DNA of 26,208 nt from NCBI GenBank assembly GCA_050742535.1, contig JBOGIQ010000045.1:1-26208 (forward strand). Direction: 5' to 3'. Numbering within the stretch: the stretch's first letter is position 1; each line of letters begins with the position of its first letter. The notes beneath the pieces are model-generated. The model made no database searches. It worked only from the letters and a program-made list of their open reading frames with translations, and was not told the DNA's origin. Below, in pieces: positions 7,987-15,779 of this stretch. The position numbers were made by a program, and so were the translations under genes. The DNA is from Gp6-AA40 sp050742535 (lineage in GTDB: Bacteria; Acidobacteriota; Vicinamibacteria; Vicinamibacterales; UBA2999).

Positions 7987-8109
7987 TTTGTGATTAGTGA
8001 TTAGTGATTGGAAATCGCTGGTGATGGGAGATCGTTGCTGATTTCAAACCGCTAGAAATGTCAATCTGCCAGAGATTTCCAATCACTAATCACTAATCAA
8101 AGATCATCA
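7981..8109. repeat. Long inverted repeat built from GATTAGT units, filling the XdhC-deaminase gap
   Basis: Left arm 7981-8019 and right arm 8071-8109 are reverse complements over 39 bases with only about four mismatches; the core 7991-8016 against 8074-8099 is a perfect 26-bp match. Each arm contains two GATTAGT units followed by GATTGGAAATC. The loop is about 50 bases. The left arm contains the upstream stop codon and the right arm ends one base before the deaminase ATG, so the element fills the whole intergenic gap. Confidence 0.92.
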
Positions 8110-9432
8110 ATGGGTTCAGTCCTGTTCCGCAACGCCACCATCCTGACGATGAACGACGGGATGGAGGTGGTGAACGGAGCGGTGTCCGTTCGCGATGGAC
8201 GGATCGCGGCAGTCGGTCAGGAGCCATCAACCCCGCACGACCGCGTCCTCGACGCGACGGGCCACTATCTCCTCCCAGGATTCGTCCAGACCCATATCCA
8301 TCTCTGCCAGACCCTCTTCCGCGGATACGCTGACGATCTGCGTCTGATGGAATGGCTTCGGACGAGGATCTGGCCGATGGAGGCGGCGCACACGCCGGCC
8401 TCGCTGCGGTCATCCGCGCGCCTTGCCTGCCTCGAGCTGCTGCAGAGCGGCACCACGTCGGTCCTGACGATGGAAACGGTCCACGGCACGGACGCGGTGA
8501 TCGAGGCGACGGCCGCCACGGGCATCCGCGCCACGATTGCCAAGAGCCTGATGGACCACACCACGCCCGACGCGCCGGACGGGCTGCGTGAGGACGGCCA
8601 GCGGGCGCTTGCAGAAAGCGTCGCACTGTTCCGCCAGTACGACGGGGCCGCCAACGGCCGGATCAACGTTGCGTTCGGGCCGCGATTTGCGCTGTCGTGC
8701 GCCAGCGATCTGCTGGAGGCGGTCGCGGCAACATCGAAGGAATTGAACGCGCTCGTCCACACGCACGCGTCCGAGCAACGCGACGAGGTGGCCATGGTCC
8801 AGGCGGCCACAGGACACAGCAACATCGGATACTTCGACGCCGTCGAGCTCCTCTCGCCGCGGCTGAACGTGGCTCATTGCGTGTGGGTGGATGAAGAGGA
8901 ACAGACGCTTCTCGCCGGCCAACAGGTCAAGGTGACGCATTGCCCGGGCTCCAACCTGAAGCTGGGCTCGGGCATCGCCCCGGTTCCGGAGCTGCGGGAA
9001 CGCGGGATCACTGTGTCATTGGGCGCAGACGGCGCCGCCTGCAACAACCATCTCGACATGTTTGGGGAGATGCGCCTGGCGGCCGGCCTTCAGTCGATAC
9101 GGCGTTCGCCCGGCGTGCTTTCCGCGCGCGATGCGTTGTGGATGGCCACGCGCGCGGGGGCGAAGGCGCTCGGGCAGGATGCCGAAATTGGCTCGATTGA
9201 GGTCGGAAAGAAGGCCGATCTCATCCTGATCGACGCCTCGTCCACCCATGCGGCGCCTGCCCCGGACCCCTTTTCCACCATCGTCTACGCGGCTCATGCG
9301 GCGGACGTCAGGGTGACGATGGTGGACGGTGAGATTCTGGTGTGGGACGGCCAGCCGCTGCAGCTGGACGCCGCGGAGATCGGCGCCGACGCACGGCGGC
9401 ATGCCGCGGAGCTGGAGCGAAGAGCGTTATAA
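8110..9432 (+). CDS. Amidohydrolase-superfamily deaminase, MTA/SAH/5'-deoxyadenosine deaminase type
   Basis: A 440-residue member of the MtaD/TrzN/AtzA branch of metal-dependent amidohydrolases, which deaminate or dechlorinate adenosine-like or triazine substrates. Metal ligands and catalytic residues are all visible: H62 and H64 in QTHIHLCQ, H219 and E222 in HTHASE, H256 in AHCVWVDEEE, THCPGSNLKLGSG (H277), and D307 in GADGAACNNH. The LFRGYADDL segment after the first His pair resembles the 5'-deoxyadenosine deaminase subgroup as I recall it, which would place it in salvage of radical-SAM and methylation by-products. Guanine or 8-oxoguanine deamination remains possible given the XdhC neighbour. 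The ATG directly follows the right arm of the inverted repeat at 7981-8109, so no clear ribosome site exists. The stop overlaps a TATAAT box for the next operon. Confidence 0.86.
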   Translation: MGSVLFRNATILTMNDGMEVVNGAVSVRDGRIAAVGQEPSTPHDRVLDATGHYLLPGFVQTHIHLCQTLFRGYADDLRLMEWLRTRIWPMEAAHTPASLRSSARLACLELLQSGTTSVLTMETVHGTDAVIEATAATGIRATIAKSLMDHTTPDAPDGLREDGQRALAESVALFRQYDGAANGRINVAFGPRFALSCASDLLEAVAATSKELNALVHTHASEQRDEVAMVQAATGHSNIGYFDAVELLSPRLNVAHCVWVDEEEQTLLAGQQVKVTHCPGSNLKLGSGIAPVPELRERGITVSLGADGAACNNHLDMFGEMRLAAGLQSIRRSPGVLSARDALWMATRAGAKALGQDAEIGSIEVGKKADLILIDASSTHAAPAPDPFSTIVYAAHAADVRVTMVDGEILVWDGQPLQLDAAEIGADARRHAAELERRAL

Positions 9433-9433
9433 T
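9428..9433 (+). promoter_or_regulatory. Candidate -10 box (TATAAT) for the hrcA operon
   Basis: A perfect TATAAT overlaps the stop codon of the deaminase gene, 22 bases before the hrcA ATG, and would give a leader of about 16 bases. No convincing -35 box and no CIRCE operator (TTAGCACTC-N9-GAGTGCTAA) are present in this gap. Confidence 0.4.
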
Positions 9434-9455
9434 TTTCCTAACCTTCTGATAGCGA

Positions 9456-10502
9456 ATGGGTTCTTTCGAACTGTCCGATCGGCCGCGCCGCGTGCTCGCC
9501 ACGCTCGTCCGCGAGTACATCGAGACCGGCGAGCCTGTGCCGTCGCAGATGCTTGCCCGGAAAAGCGGGCTCGGTGTGTCGTCGGCGACGGTTCGCAACG
9601 TTCTGGCCCAACTGGAGGAGCTCGGCTACGTGCACCAGCCGCACACCTCTGCCGGACGCGTGCCGACGGATCGCGGCTACCGGGTGTTCGTCGATCTTCT
9701 GTTGGAGAGCCGAAAGCCAGCACGGCCGCCATTCAGCGTCGAGGATGAGATTCGCGCGCAGGCTGGAAGGTCGCCGATGATTGACGACCTGCTCATCAGC
9801 GTCTCGCACGTCGTGTCGCGCGCCGCGCGCTACGTCGGATTTGCACTGGCCGACAACCACGGCGGCATCCTGCAGCGAATCGAGTTCGTGGCGCTCGGCG
9901 GAAGCCGCGTGCTCGTCGTGGTCGTCTCGCGGGGAAACCAGATCACGCAGAAGGTCGTCGATGCCGGTGAAGAGGTCCGGCCGGTCGATCTGCTCCAGGC
10001 GGCGAACTACCTGAACACCGAGTTCGCGGGCCTGCGGCTGGCCGACGTCCGGGAAGCCGTGCTCGCGCGGCTGCAGCAGGAGCGGAGCCTGTACGACGAA
10101 CTCCTCCGCCGCGCGCTCCGGCTGGCGCAGCAGACGCTCGAAGAGCTTCCAGGCCAGCCGTCCTTCCACGTGGAGGGCGCGGCCGCGCTGCTCGACGATG
10201 CAGACGACACCGTGTCGCGGGCAACACTGCGAGCGCTGCTGGAAATGATGGAAGAAAAGGAACGCCTCGTGCATCTGCTCAACGAGTACATCGACGGCCC
10301 CGGCCTGACGGTGGTGATCGGCGCAGAGCACGCGGCCCCGGATCTGCGCTCGTTCAGCCTGATCGCCTCGACGGCGGTGGACGGCCACGCGACGCGCACG
10401 ATCGGCGTGATCGGCCCGACGCGGATGCACTACTCGCGCGCGATCACGCTGGTGGACGGAACAACGCAGGCCGTTGCACGCGTGCTGCGGGAAGCGAACT
10501 AA
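9456..10502 (+). CDS. hrcA: Heat-inducible transcription repressor HrcA
   Basis: HrcA represses heat-shock operons by binding the CIRCE operator and is kept active by GroEL. The 348-residue length is standard. The N-terminal winged helix (about 1-75) shows RRVLATLVREYIETGEPVPS, then SSATVRNVLAQLEELGYVHQ, then the HTSAGRVPTDRGYRVFVD signature. The middle and C-terminal part matches the dimerisation and GAF-like region, ending with IGVIGPTRMHYSRAI and VARVLREAN. It begins the operon hrcA-grpE-dnaJ-prmA. A TATAAT box lies at the end of the preceding gene, but no CIRCE element is visible upstream, so this operon is probably not autoregulated in the standard way. The ATG lacks a clear ribosome site. 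Confidence 0.97.
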   Translation: MGSFELSDRPRRVLATLVREYIETGEPVPSQMLARKSGLGVSSATVRNVLAQLEELGYVHQPHTSAGRVPTDRGYRVFVDLLLESRKPARPPFSVEDEIRAQAGRSPMIDDLLISVSHVVSRAARYVGFALADNHGGILQRIEFVALGGSRVLVVVVSRGNQITQKVVDAGEEVRPVDLLQAANYLNTEFAGLRLADVREAVLARLQQERSLYDELLRRALRLAQQTLEELPGQPSFHVEGAAALLDDADDTVSRATLRALLEMMEEKERLVHLLNEYIDGPGLTVVIGAEHAAPDLRSFSLIASTAVDGHATRTIGVIGPTRMHYSRAITLVDGTTQAVARVLREAN

Positions 10503-10514
10503 TAGTCAGTACTA

Positions 10515-11135
10515 ATGCCAAACAGACGCTACGAAGACCCTGAGTTCGCGGAGGCCGCGGCCCCCGATCCGAGCGCCGGCGACGAAACCGCCGCCGAGCA
10601 GGCGGAGGCAGCCGCGCCGGCGGAGGCGACGGGAGACGAGGCGGTCATGGCGAGCACTGCCGCGCTTGCCGTGCTCGAAAAAGAGCGCGACACGCTGAAG
10701 GAGCAGCTGCTCCGCGCGGTCGCCGACTTCGACAATTACCGCAAACGGATCGAACGCGAGCGCCGCGAGCTGTCGGACTACGCGGCCACCGACGTTCTTC
10801 TCGAGCTGCTGCCCATCATCGACAACTTCGAGCGGGCGCTCCAGGCGCCCGCCTCCGCGCCGGGCGCTACGGCGGGCAGGCCGGCCGAGAGCGAGGCGTT
10901 CAAGAAGGGCGTCGAGCTGATCCACAAGCAGATGCTCGATCTGCTCCGCAAACGCGGCGTCACGCTCATCGATGCGCTCGGCGCCGACTTCGACCCGAAC
11001 GTGCATCAGGCAGTGATTCACGAGCCGAGCGACGAGCATCGCGAGGGCGAAGTCATGCAGGAACTGCAGCGCGGCTACAAGCTCGGCGATCGGCTGCTGC
11101 GTCCGGCCATGGTGAAGGTCGCGAAGCGTTCGTGA
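10515..11135 (+). CDS. grpE: Nucleotide exchange factor GrpE
   Basis: GrpE releases ADP from DnaK in the Hsp70 cycle. The 206-residue protein has an acidic, alanine-rich disordered tail (about 1-45), a long coiled coil containing LRAVADFDNYRKRIERER, a four-helix region with ELLPIIDNFERAL, and a C-terminal beta domain ending FDPNVHQAVIHEPSDEH, then GYKLGDRLLRPAMVKVAK. These are standard GrpE features. It starts 12 bases after hrcA with no clear ribosome site, which suggests translational coupling, and its TGA overlaps the GTG of dnaJ by four bases. dnaK is not in the window, so the chaperone set is split. Confidence 0.97.
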   Translation: MPNRRYEDPEFAEAAAPDPSAGDETAAEQAEAAAPAEATGDEAVMASTAALAVLEKERDTLKEQLLRAVADFDNYRKRIERERRELSDYAATDVLLELLPIIDNFERALQAPASAPGATAGRPAESEAFKKGVELIHKQMLDLLRKRGVTLIDALGADFDPNVHQAVIHEPSDEHREGEVMQELQRGYKLGDRLLRPAMVKVAKRS

Positions 11136-12280
11136 GTACAGTGGCGAAGCGCGATTATTACGAGGTCCTCGGGATCTCGCGCACGGCGACCGACGGCGAA
11201 ATCAAGAGCGCCTACCGCAAGCTGGCGCTCAAATACCACCCCGATCGCAATCCGGGCGACCACGCCGCTGAGGAGAAGTTCAAGGAATCGGCCGAGGCGT
11301 ATTCCGTCCTCGCGGATCCGGACAAGCGCCACCTCTACGATCGCTACGGCCACGCCGGCCTCGGCGGGGCCGCCACCGGCGGGTTCGACCCGAGCGTCTT
11401 CACCGGCTTCGAGGACATCCTCGGCGGGCTCGGCGACATCTTCGGCTTTGGCGACGTCTTTGGCGGCGGGCGCCGGCGCGGCGGCGTGCAGCGCGGGGCC
11501 GACCTTCGCTACGACCTCGAGATCTCGTTCGACGAGGCGGCGAAAGGCGCCGAGACGTCGATTCAGATTCCGCGTCAGGAGGCCTGCGAAACCTGCGCGG
11601 GCAGCGGTGCCGCCGCCGGCTCCAAGCCGACCACGTGTCCGCAGTGTCATGGCCGCGGCCAGCTGCGCTATCAGCAGGGGTTCTTCACCGTGGCCCGTAC
11701 CTGCGGCCAGTGCCGCGGAACGGGCAGCGTGATCGCCAAGCCGTGCGCCACGTGCAAAGGCGCCGGGCGCGTGCAGAAGGAGCGCAAGCTGACCGTTCGC
11801 GTGCCGGCGGGCATCGCGACGGGCCAGCGTCTCCGCCTGACCGGCGAGGGTGAGGCGGGCGGGCCGGGCGGGCCGCCGGGCGATCTCTACGTCGTGATCC
11901 ACGTTCAGGATCATCCGTTCTTTCAACGCGACGGCAACGACCTGTACGTCGAGGTTCCGCTCAACTTCTCGACGGTTGCGCTGGGCGGCGAGATCAGAAT
12001 CCCGACGCTCGAAGGCGATGAGCCGTTCAAGGTGCCCGAAGGCACCGAAAGCGGGCAGGCGTTCCGCCTGCGCGGGCGCGGTATGCCCGACGTCACCGGC
12101 CGCGGCCGCGGCGACCTGTTCGTGACGATGAAGGTCACCACGCCGAAGAAGCTCACCAGGGATCAGAAGAAGCTCCTCGAACAGCTCGCCAGCTCGCTCC
12201 CGAAAGAAAAGTTCGAGCCGACGCCGGTCAGCCAGGAAGACAAGGGGCTGTTCGGCCGCGTCAAAGACATTTTCGGGTAG
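11132..12280 (+). CDS. dnaJ: Chaperone protein DnaJ
   Basis: The J-protein co-chaperone that delivers clients to DnaK and stimulates its ATPase. All type-I DnaJ parts are present in 382 residues: a J-domain with HPD (36-38), a Gly/Phe-rich linker (about 75-115), a zinc domain (152-212) with four cysteine motifs CETCAGSG, CPQCHGRG, CGQCRGTG and CATCKGAG, and the C-terminal client-binding domains with GDLYVVIHVQDHPFFQRDGNDL. The GTG start overlaps the grpE stop (GTGA); a second in-frame GTG at 11141 is possible. A long minus-strand frame opposite this gene is a shadow. The stop is three bases before the prmA start. Confidence 0.98.
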   Translation: MSTVAKRDYYEVLGISRTATDGEIKSAYRKLALKYHPDRNPGDHAAEEKFKESAEAYSVLADPDKRHLYDRYGHAGLGGAATGGFDPSVFTGFEDILGGLGDIFGFGDVFGGGRRRGGVQRGADLRYDLEISFDEAAKGAETSIQIPRQEACETCAGSGAAAGSKPTTCPQCHGRGQLRYQQGFFTVARTCGQCRGTGSVIAKPCATCKGAGRVQKERKLTVRVPAGIATGQRLRLTGEGEAGGPGGPPGDLYVVIHVQDHPFFQRDGNDLYVEVPLNFSTVALGGEIRIPTLEGDEPFKVPEGTESGQAFRLRGRGMPDVTGRGRGDLFVTMKVTTPKKLTRDQKKLLEQLASSLPKEKFEPTPVSQEDKGLFGRVKDIFG

Positions 12281-12283
12281 CAG

Positions 12284-13087
12284 GTGCCTCGGACCTGGCC
12301 CGCCATTGTGGTGTCCGGCCTTGCAGCTCGCGACACGGAGCTGATTCACGCCACGCTGGCCAGCCACAACGTGGCCGCCATCGACGAACCGTCCGAGGAT
12401 CAGTGGCGCGTTTTCTTCAGCGGCACGACTGACCGCGACGCCGCGCTCGCGGCCCTTCGCGACCGGTTTCCGGCCCTGCGCCTCGATCCGCTCGACGTGG
12501 CCGACGACGAGAACTGGGCGGCGCGGTCGCAGGAGAGCCTGCGCGCCGTGCAGATCGGGCGCGTCATCGTGACGCCGCCGTGGGATGCGCCGATTACGAT
12601 CGTCATCCGGCCGTCGATGGGATTCGGCACCGGTCACCATGCGACGACACGTCTCTGCCTTGCGGCGCTGCAGCGAATCAGTCTCGACCGCGGCACGGTG
12701 CTGGACGTCGGCACCGGATCGGGAGTCCTGGCGATTGCCGCCAGCCGCCTCGGCGCGGAAGACGTCACGGGGATAGACGAGGACCAGGACGCCATTCAGT
12801 CCGCATGGGACAATCTGTCGCTGAATCCATCGGCGCAGGTCACGCTGATCGTCGGCGACCTGCGCTCGACGGAGCTGGTCGCGGCCGACGTCGTCGTGGC
12901 GAACCTGACCGGCGGCCTGCTGATCCAGTCAGCGGAGCGCCTGCGTAAGTTGACCAACGCGCAGGGACGGCTGATTCTCAGCGGGTTCATGGCCGACGAA
13001 GAGCGCGACGTCCTCGCGGCGTTCGGCGCCTTCTCCGTGGAACACCGCGGCGAAGAGGAAGGATGGGTATGTGTGACGCTCAGGTGA
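12284..13087 (+). CDS. prmA: Ribosomal protein L11 methyltransferase PrmA
   Basis: PrmA trimethylates ribosomal protein L11 using S-adenosylmethionine in the cytoplasm. The 267-residue protein has an N-terminal substrate-recognition domain (about 1-95), the family signature PSMGFGTGHHATTRLCLAAL, and a class I methyltransferase core with VLDVGTGSGVLAIAASRLGA (SAM loop), GIDEDQDAI, and the VVANLTGGLL motif in place of the more common N-[IL]-x-A. The GTG start lies three bases after dnaJ. The dnaJ-prmA order is a known arrangement. The stop lies just before the AAAAGGC repeat element, which runs into the next gene. Confidence 0.93.
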   Translation: MPRTWPAIVVSGLAARDTELIHATLASHNVAAIDEPSEDQWRVFFSGTTDRDAALAALRDRFPALRLDPLDVADDENWAARSQESLRAVQIGRVIVTPPWDAPITIVIRPSMGFGTGHHATTRLCLAALQRISLDRGTVLDVGTGSGVLAIAASRLGAEDVTGIDEDQDAIQSAWDNLSLNPSAQVTLIVGDLRSTELVAADVVVANLTGGLLIQSAERLRKLTNAQGRLILSGFMADEERDVLAAFGAFSVEHRGEEEGWVCVTLR

Positions 13088-14472
13088 GCAGGTCAAAAGG
13101 CAAAAGGCAAAAGGCAAAAGCAAGGGCAAAGGAGGCTCCCTTCCTTTTAACTCTTTTGACTCTTGCCTTTTGCCTTTTGACTTTCGCCGTCCAGGCGGAG
13201 CGTTTCGGTTATGCGCCCGGGGAATTCACCGCCCGGCGCGAGCGCCTCATCACGGCGCTTCGCGCACAGGCACCCGAGCGCGGCACCGTGATCCTCTTCG
13301 GCGCGAGCACGGCCACGCCCGGCGTGCGGTTCAGGCAGGACCACGATTTCTATTATCTGACCGGCAGCGAGGCGCTCAACGCCGTGCTCGTCATGGACGT
13401 GCCGAGCGGCGACGCGCACATCTTCATGCCGAAGCTCTCGGCAACGCAGGTGCAGTTCAACGGCGGCAACTGGCTCGAGGAGAGCGACGCCGCGAAGAAG
13501 TACGGGTTCACGTCGGTCCAGCCGCTGTCTGGCCTGCTGGAGTTCCTGGCGAAGCGGCGCGCCGAGGCACCGAGCGGCACGATGTGGGTGCGTCTCTCGG
13601 ATCGCGACGAGATCGACCAGAGCCGCGGGGAGGTTCGGACCGGGATCGCGCGGCGGCGGGCCAATCCGTTCGCGCAGTTCCCGACCGAAGACGGCGCCCG
13701 CGCCGCGGCCCTGCGCGCCGAGTTCACGTCCGCCGACTTCCGCGACGTTACGCCGCACCTCGATCGGCTGCGGCTGATCAAGTCCGCTCGCGAGATCGAG
13801 ATCCTGCGCTACAACGGCCGCATCAGCGCCGAGGCGATGGTGCGCGCGATCAGGGCGGCGGCGCCCGGCACGTTCGAGTACGAGCTCGAAGCCGAAGCCA
13901 CCGGCTGGCTGATCAAACACGGCCTCCAGGCCGCCGCCTACCCGGCCATCGTCGGCTCCGGACCGATGGGCAACCAGTGGCATTACCAGGACAACGGCCG
14001 CCAGATGAAAGCCGGCGAGCTGATCGTCATGGACTACGCCGGGTCGCTGGACTACCTGACGGTGGACATCACGCGAACGTGGCCGGTGTCCGGCCGGTTC
14101 ACGGATCAACAGCGCCGGGCCTACGACGCCGTGCTGGCGACGCAGAAGGCGATCATCGCCGCCATCAAGCCAGGCGCCGCCCGCAGCGTCATCCGGCGGA
14201 TAGCCGAGGACACGATGCGCAAGCAGGGCTTCGATCCGCGGTATGCGAACTCAGGGCATTACGTCGGGTTGTCCGTGCACGACGTGGGCGATTCGAACCT
14301 GCCGTTTGCCGAGGGGATGGTGCTGGCCATCGAGCCGATCATCGATCTGCCCGATCAGCAGCTGCACGTGCGGATCGAGGATACGGTGCTGGTGACCGCC
14401 ACCGGCGTGGAGATCCTCAGCACCGCCGTGCCGAAGGAAGTGAACGAGCTGCTGGCGCTGATGAAGCGGTAA
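13069..14472 (+). CDS. Secreted Xaa-Pro aminopeptidase (M24B, aminopeptidase P type)
   Basis: Aminopeptidase P removes an N-terminal residue preceding proline. An AMP_N domain (about 45-195, with DHDFYYLTGSEALNAVLVMD) precedes an M24 domain with the five metal ligands D322 (VMDYAG), D333 (DITRTWP), H397 (SGHYVGLSVHD), E422 (AIEPI) and E437 (RIEDTV). The N-terminus carries a signal peptide: a Lys/Arg-rich stretch, the hydrophobic TLLTLAFCLLTFAVQA, and an AxA-type site before ERFGY, so export is likely. ATG 13069 is preferred because AGGAAGG ends six bases upstream; GTG 13084 (overlapping the prmA stop as GTGA) and ATG 13063 are alternatives. The signal-peptide region lies inside an inverted repeat of AAAAGGC units. 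It overlaps prmA by 19 bases. Confidence 0.9.
   Translation: MCDAQVSRSKGKRQKAKARAKEAPFLLTLLTLAFCLLTFAVQAERFGYAPGEFTARRERLITALRAQAPERGTVILFGASTATPGVRFRQDHDFYYLTGSEALNAVLVMDVPSGDAHIFMPKLSATQVQFNGGNWLEESDAAKKYGFTSVQPLSGLLEFLAKRRAEAPSGTMWVRLSDRDEIDQSRGEVRTGIARRRANPFAQFPTEDGARAAALRAEFTSADFRDVTPHLDRLRLIKSAREIEILRYNGRISAEAMVRAIRAAAPGTFEYELEAEATGWLIKHGLQAAAYPAIVGSGPMGNQWHYQDNGRQMKAGELIVMDYAGSLDYLTVDITRTWPVSGRFTDQQRRAYDAVLATQKAIIAAIKPGAARSVIRRIAEDTMRKQGFDPRYANSGHYVGLSVHDVGDSNLPFAEGMVLAIEPIIDLPDQQLHVRIEDTVLVTATGVEILSTAVPKEVNELLALMKR
13092..13181. repeat. Inverted repeat built from AAAAGGC units, at the prmA-aminopeptidase junction
   Basis: The left arm 13092-13110 and right arm 13163-13181 are perfect 19-bp reverse complements. 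The left side has three AAAAGGC units in a row, the right side two GCCTTTT units. The element lies just after the prmA stop but within the 5' coding part of the aminopeptidase gene, where the purine arm encodes Lys/Arg/Gln and the pyrimidine arm encodes Leu/Phe/Cys/Thr. Confidence 0.92.
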
Positions 14473-14484
14473 TCCGCCGGATTA
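14470..14484. terminator. Small palindrome containing both stop codons of convergent genes
   Basis: TAATCC-GCC-GGATTA is a perfect 6-bp inverted repeat that includes the TAA of the aminopeptidase gene and the TAA (minus strand) of the aminotransferase gene. The stem is short and has no T-run, so terminator function is weakly supported. Confidence 0.25.
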
Positions 14485-15660
14485 TGTCCGAACCGCAGCC
14501 CACCTCTCTGACACCTTGCGGATCCGGTCGAGCGCGTCCTGGATGTTCTCCAGCGACGCGGCGTAGCTGAATCGCAGGTAGCCGTCTCCGTAGCTGCCGA
14601 ACGCCGTGCCGCTCAGGCAGGCGACGCCGGCGTCATTCAGCAGCATGTCCGCCAGTTCCTTGCTCGACAGGCCCGTTCCGCTGACGTTCGGGAAAACATA
14701 GAACGCGCCATCCGGCACCACGCAGCGGAATCCGGGAATCTCGTTCAGGCCTTTGACGATCACGTCGCGGCGCCGCCGGAACTCGGCGACCATGCGATCG
14801 ACGTCGTCCTGCGGCCCCGTCAGCGCGGCCAGGCCGGCGCGCTGCGTGAAGCTCGCCGTGCACGAGTTCGAGTTGACCATCAGCTTGTCGACCGCATCGG
14901 CCAGCCACAGCGGCATCACGCCGTAGCCAAGCCGCCAGCCGGTCATCGAATAGGTCTTCGAGAACCCGTCGAGGATGACCGTCTTCTCGAGCATGCCCGG
15001 GAACTGCGTGATGGATGAGGGCTCGACGCCGTAGCAGATGCGCGAATAGATCTCGTCGCTGAGCACCAGCACGTCGCGCTCGCGGAGCATCTCGGCCATC
15101 TTCGCCAGGTCGTCGCGCGGGATCATGCCGCCGGTCGGATTGGCCGGCGAATTGAGGACGACCATCTTCGTCTTCGGCGACAGCTTCTGCCGGAACGTCT
15201 CGAGGTCGAACGAGAAGCCGCGGCTCTCGACGAGCGGGATCGGCACCGGCGTGGCGCCGAGGAAATTGATCATCGACTCGTAGATCGGGAACGACGGGTT
15301 CGGATAGATGACTTCGTCGCCCGGCTCGAGCACCGCCATCATCGTGAAGAACATGATCGGCTTGCCGCCCGGCACGACCATCACGTTCTTGCCGGTCACG
15401 CTGATGCCGCGGCTGCGCGAGATGTATTCGGCGATGGCGTCGCGGAAATCCGGGAACCCGGGGGTCGGTCCGTAGCCGGTCCAGCCCTCGTCGAGCGCCT
15501 TCTGCCCTGCTTCGATGACGTGACGCGGCGTCGGAAAATCCGGCTGGCCGATTTCGAGATGAACGATCTTCTTTCCCTGTGCCTCCAGCGCGCGGGCGCG
15601 CTGCAATACCTCGAACGCGGACTCGATTCCGATCCGCGTCATCCGTTCTGCGATTCTCAT
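14482..15660 (-). CDS. Pyridoxal-phosphate-dependent aminotransferase, class I/II (AspC-like)
   Basis: Fold-type I aminotransferase of the aspartate/aromatic/alanine group, cytoplasmic; the substrate cannot be decided from sequence. The 392-residue protein shows the IGQPDFPTP opening, a GYGPTPGFPDFRDAIAEY segment, the VVLNSPANPTGGM motif, the DEIYSRICYG strand, the PLP lysine K235 in GFSKTYSMTGWRLGYG, and the late RFSYAAS with the carboxylate-binding Arg. I place the start at 15660 (MRIAERMTRIG); the frame stays open upstream through the 9-bp array to 15765 and would add a Gly/Asn/Pro-rich tail that is almost certainly repeat sequence. Only two bases separate the ATG from the array, so the array itself forms the upstream region and no ribosome site other than the AGG inside repeat units is visible. 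Confidence 0.92.
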   Translation of the reverse strand: MRIAERMTRIGIESAFEVLQRARALEAQGKKIVHLEIGQPDFPTPRHVIEAGQKALDEGWTGYGPTPGFPDFRDAIAEYISRSRGISVTGKNVMVVPGGKPIMFFTMMAVLEPGDEVIYPNPSFPIYESMINFLGATPVPIPLVESRGFSFDLETFRQKLSPKTKMVVLNSPANPTGGMIPRDDLAKMAEMLRERDVLVLSDEIYSRICYGVEPSSITQFPGMLEKTVILDGFSKTYSMTGWRLGYGVMPLWLADAVDKLMVNSNSCTASFTQRAGLAALTGPQDDVDRMVAEFRRRRDVIVKGLNEIPGFRCVVPDGAFYVFPNVSGTGLSSKELADMLLNDAGVACLSGTAFGSYGDGYLRFSYAASLENIQDALDRIRKVSERWAAVRT

Positions 15661-15662
15661 TG

Positions 15663-15778
15663 GGTTGCCTCGGTTGCCTGAGTTGCCTGGGTTGCCTAGG
15701 TTACCTGGGTTGCCTGAGTACTTACCCAGGCCACCTAGGCTACCCATCCTACCTAGGCTACCCATCCTACCTAGGCCA
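15663..15778. repeat. Bipartite 9-bp repeat element: forward array, GTACTTAC core, reverse array
   Basis: Six forward units (GGTTGCCTG and close variants, 15663-15716), then a core with GTACTTAC at 15718-15725, then six reverse-orientation units (CCCAGGCCA, CCTAGGCTA, CCCATCCTA types, to 15778). The reverse half has a higher-order alternation of CCTAGGCTA and CCCATCCTA. The element exactly fills the gap between the sugar dehydrogenase stop and the aminotransferase start. Confidence 0.92.
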
Positions 15779-15779
15779 C

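Noticed and set aside
11075..12640. A 521-residue minus-strand open frame across dnaJ and prmA
   Set aside because: Antisense shadow; the plus strand has unmistakable DnaJ and PrmA motifs.
13170..14570. A 466-residue plus-strand frame overlapping the aminopeptidase gene
   Set aside because: It is very rich in Arg and His without motifs, typical of an off-frame read of GC-rich coding sequence.
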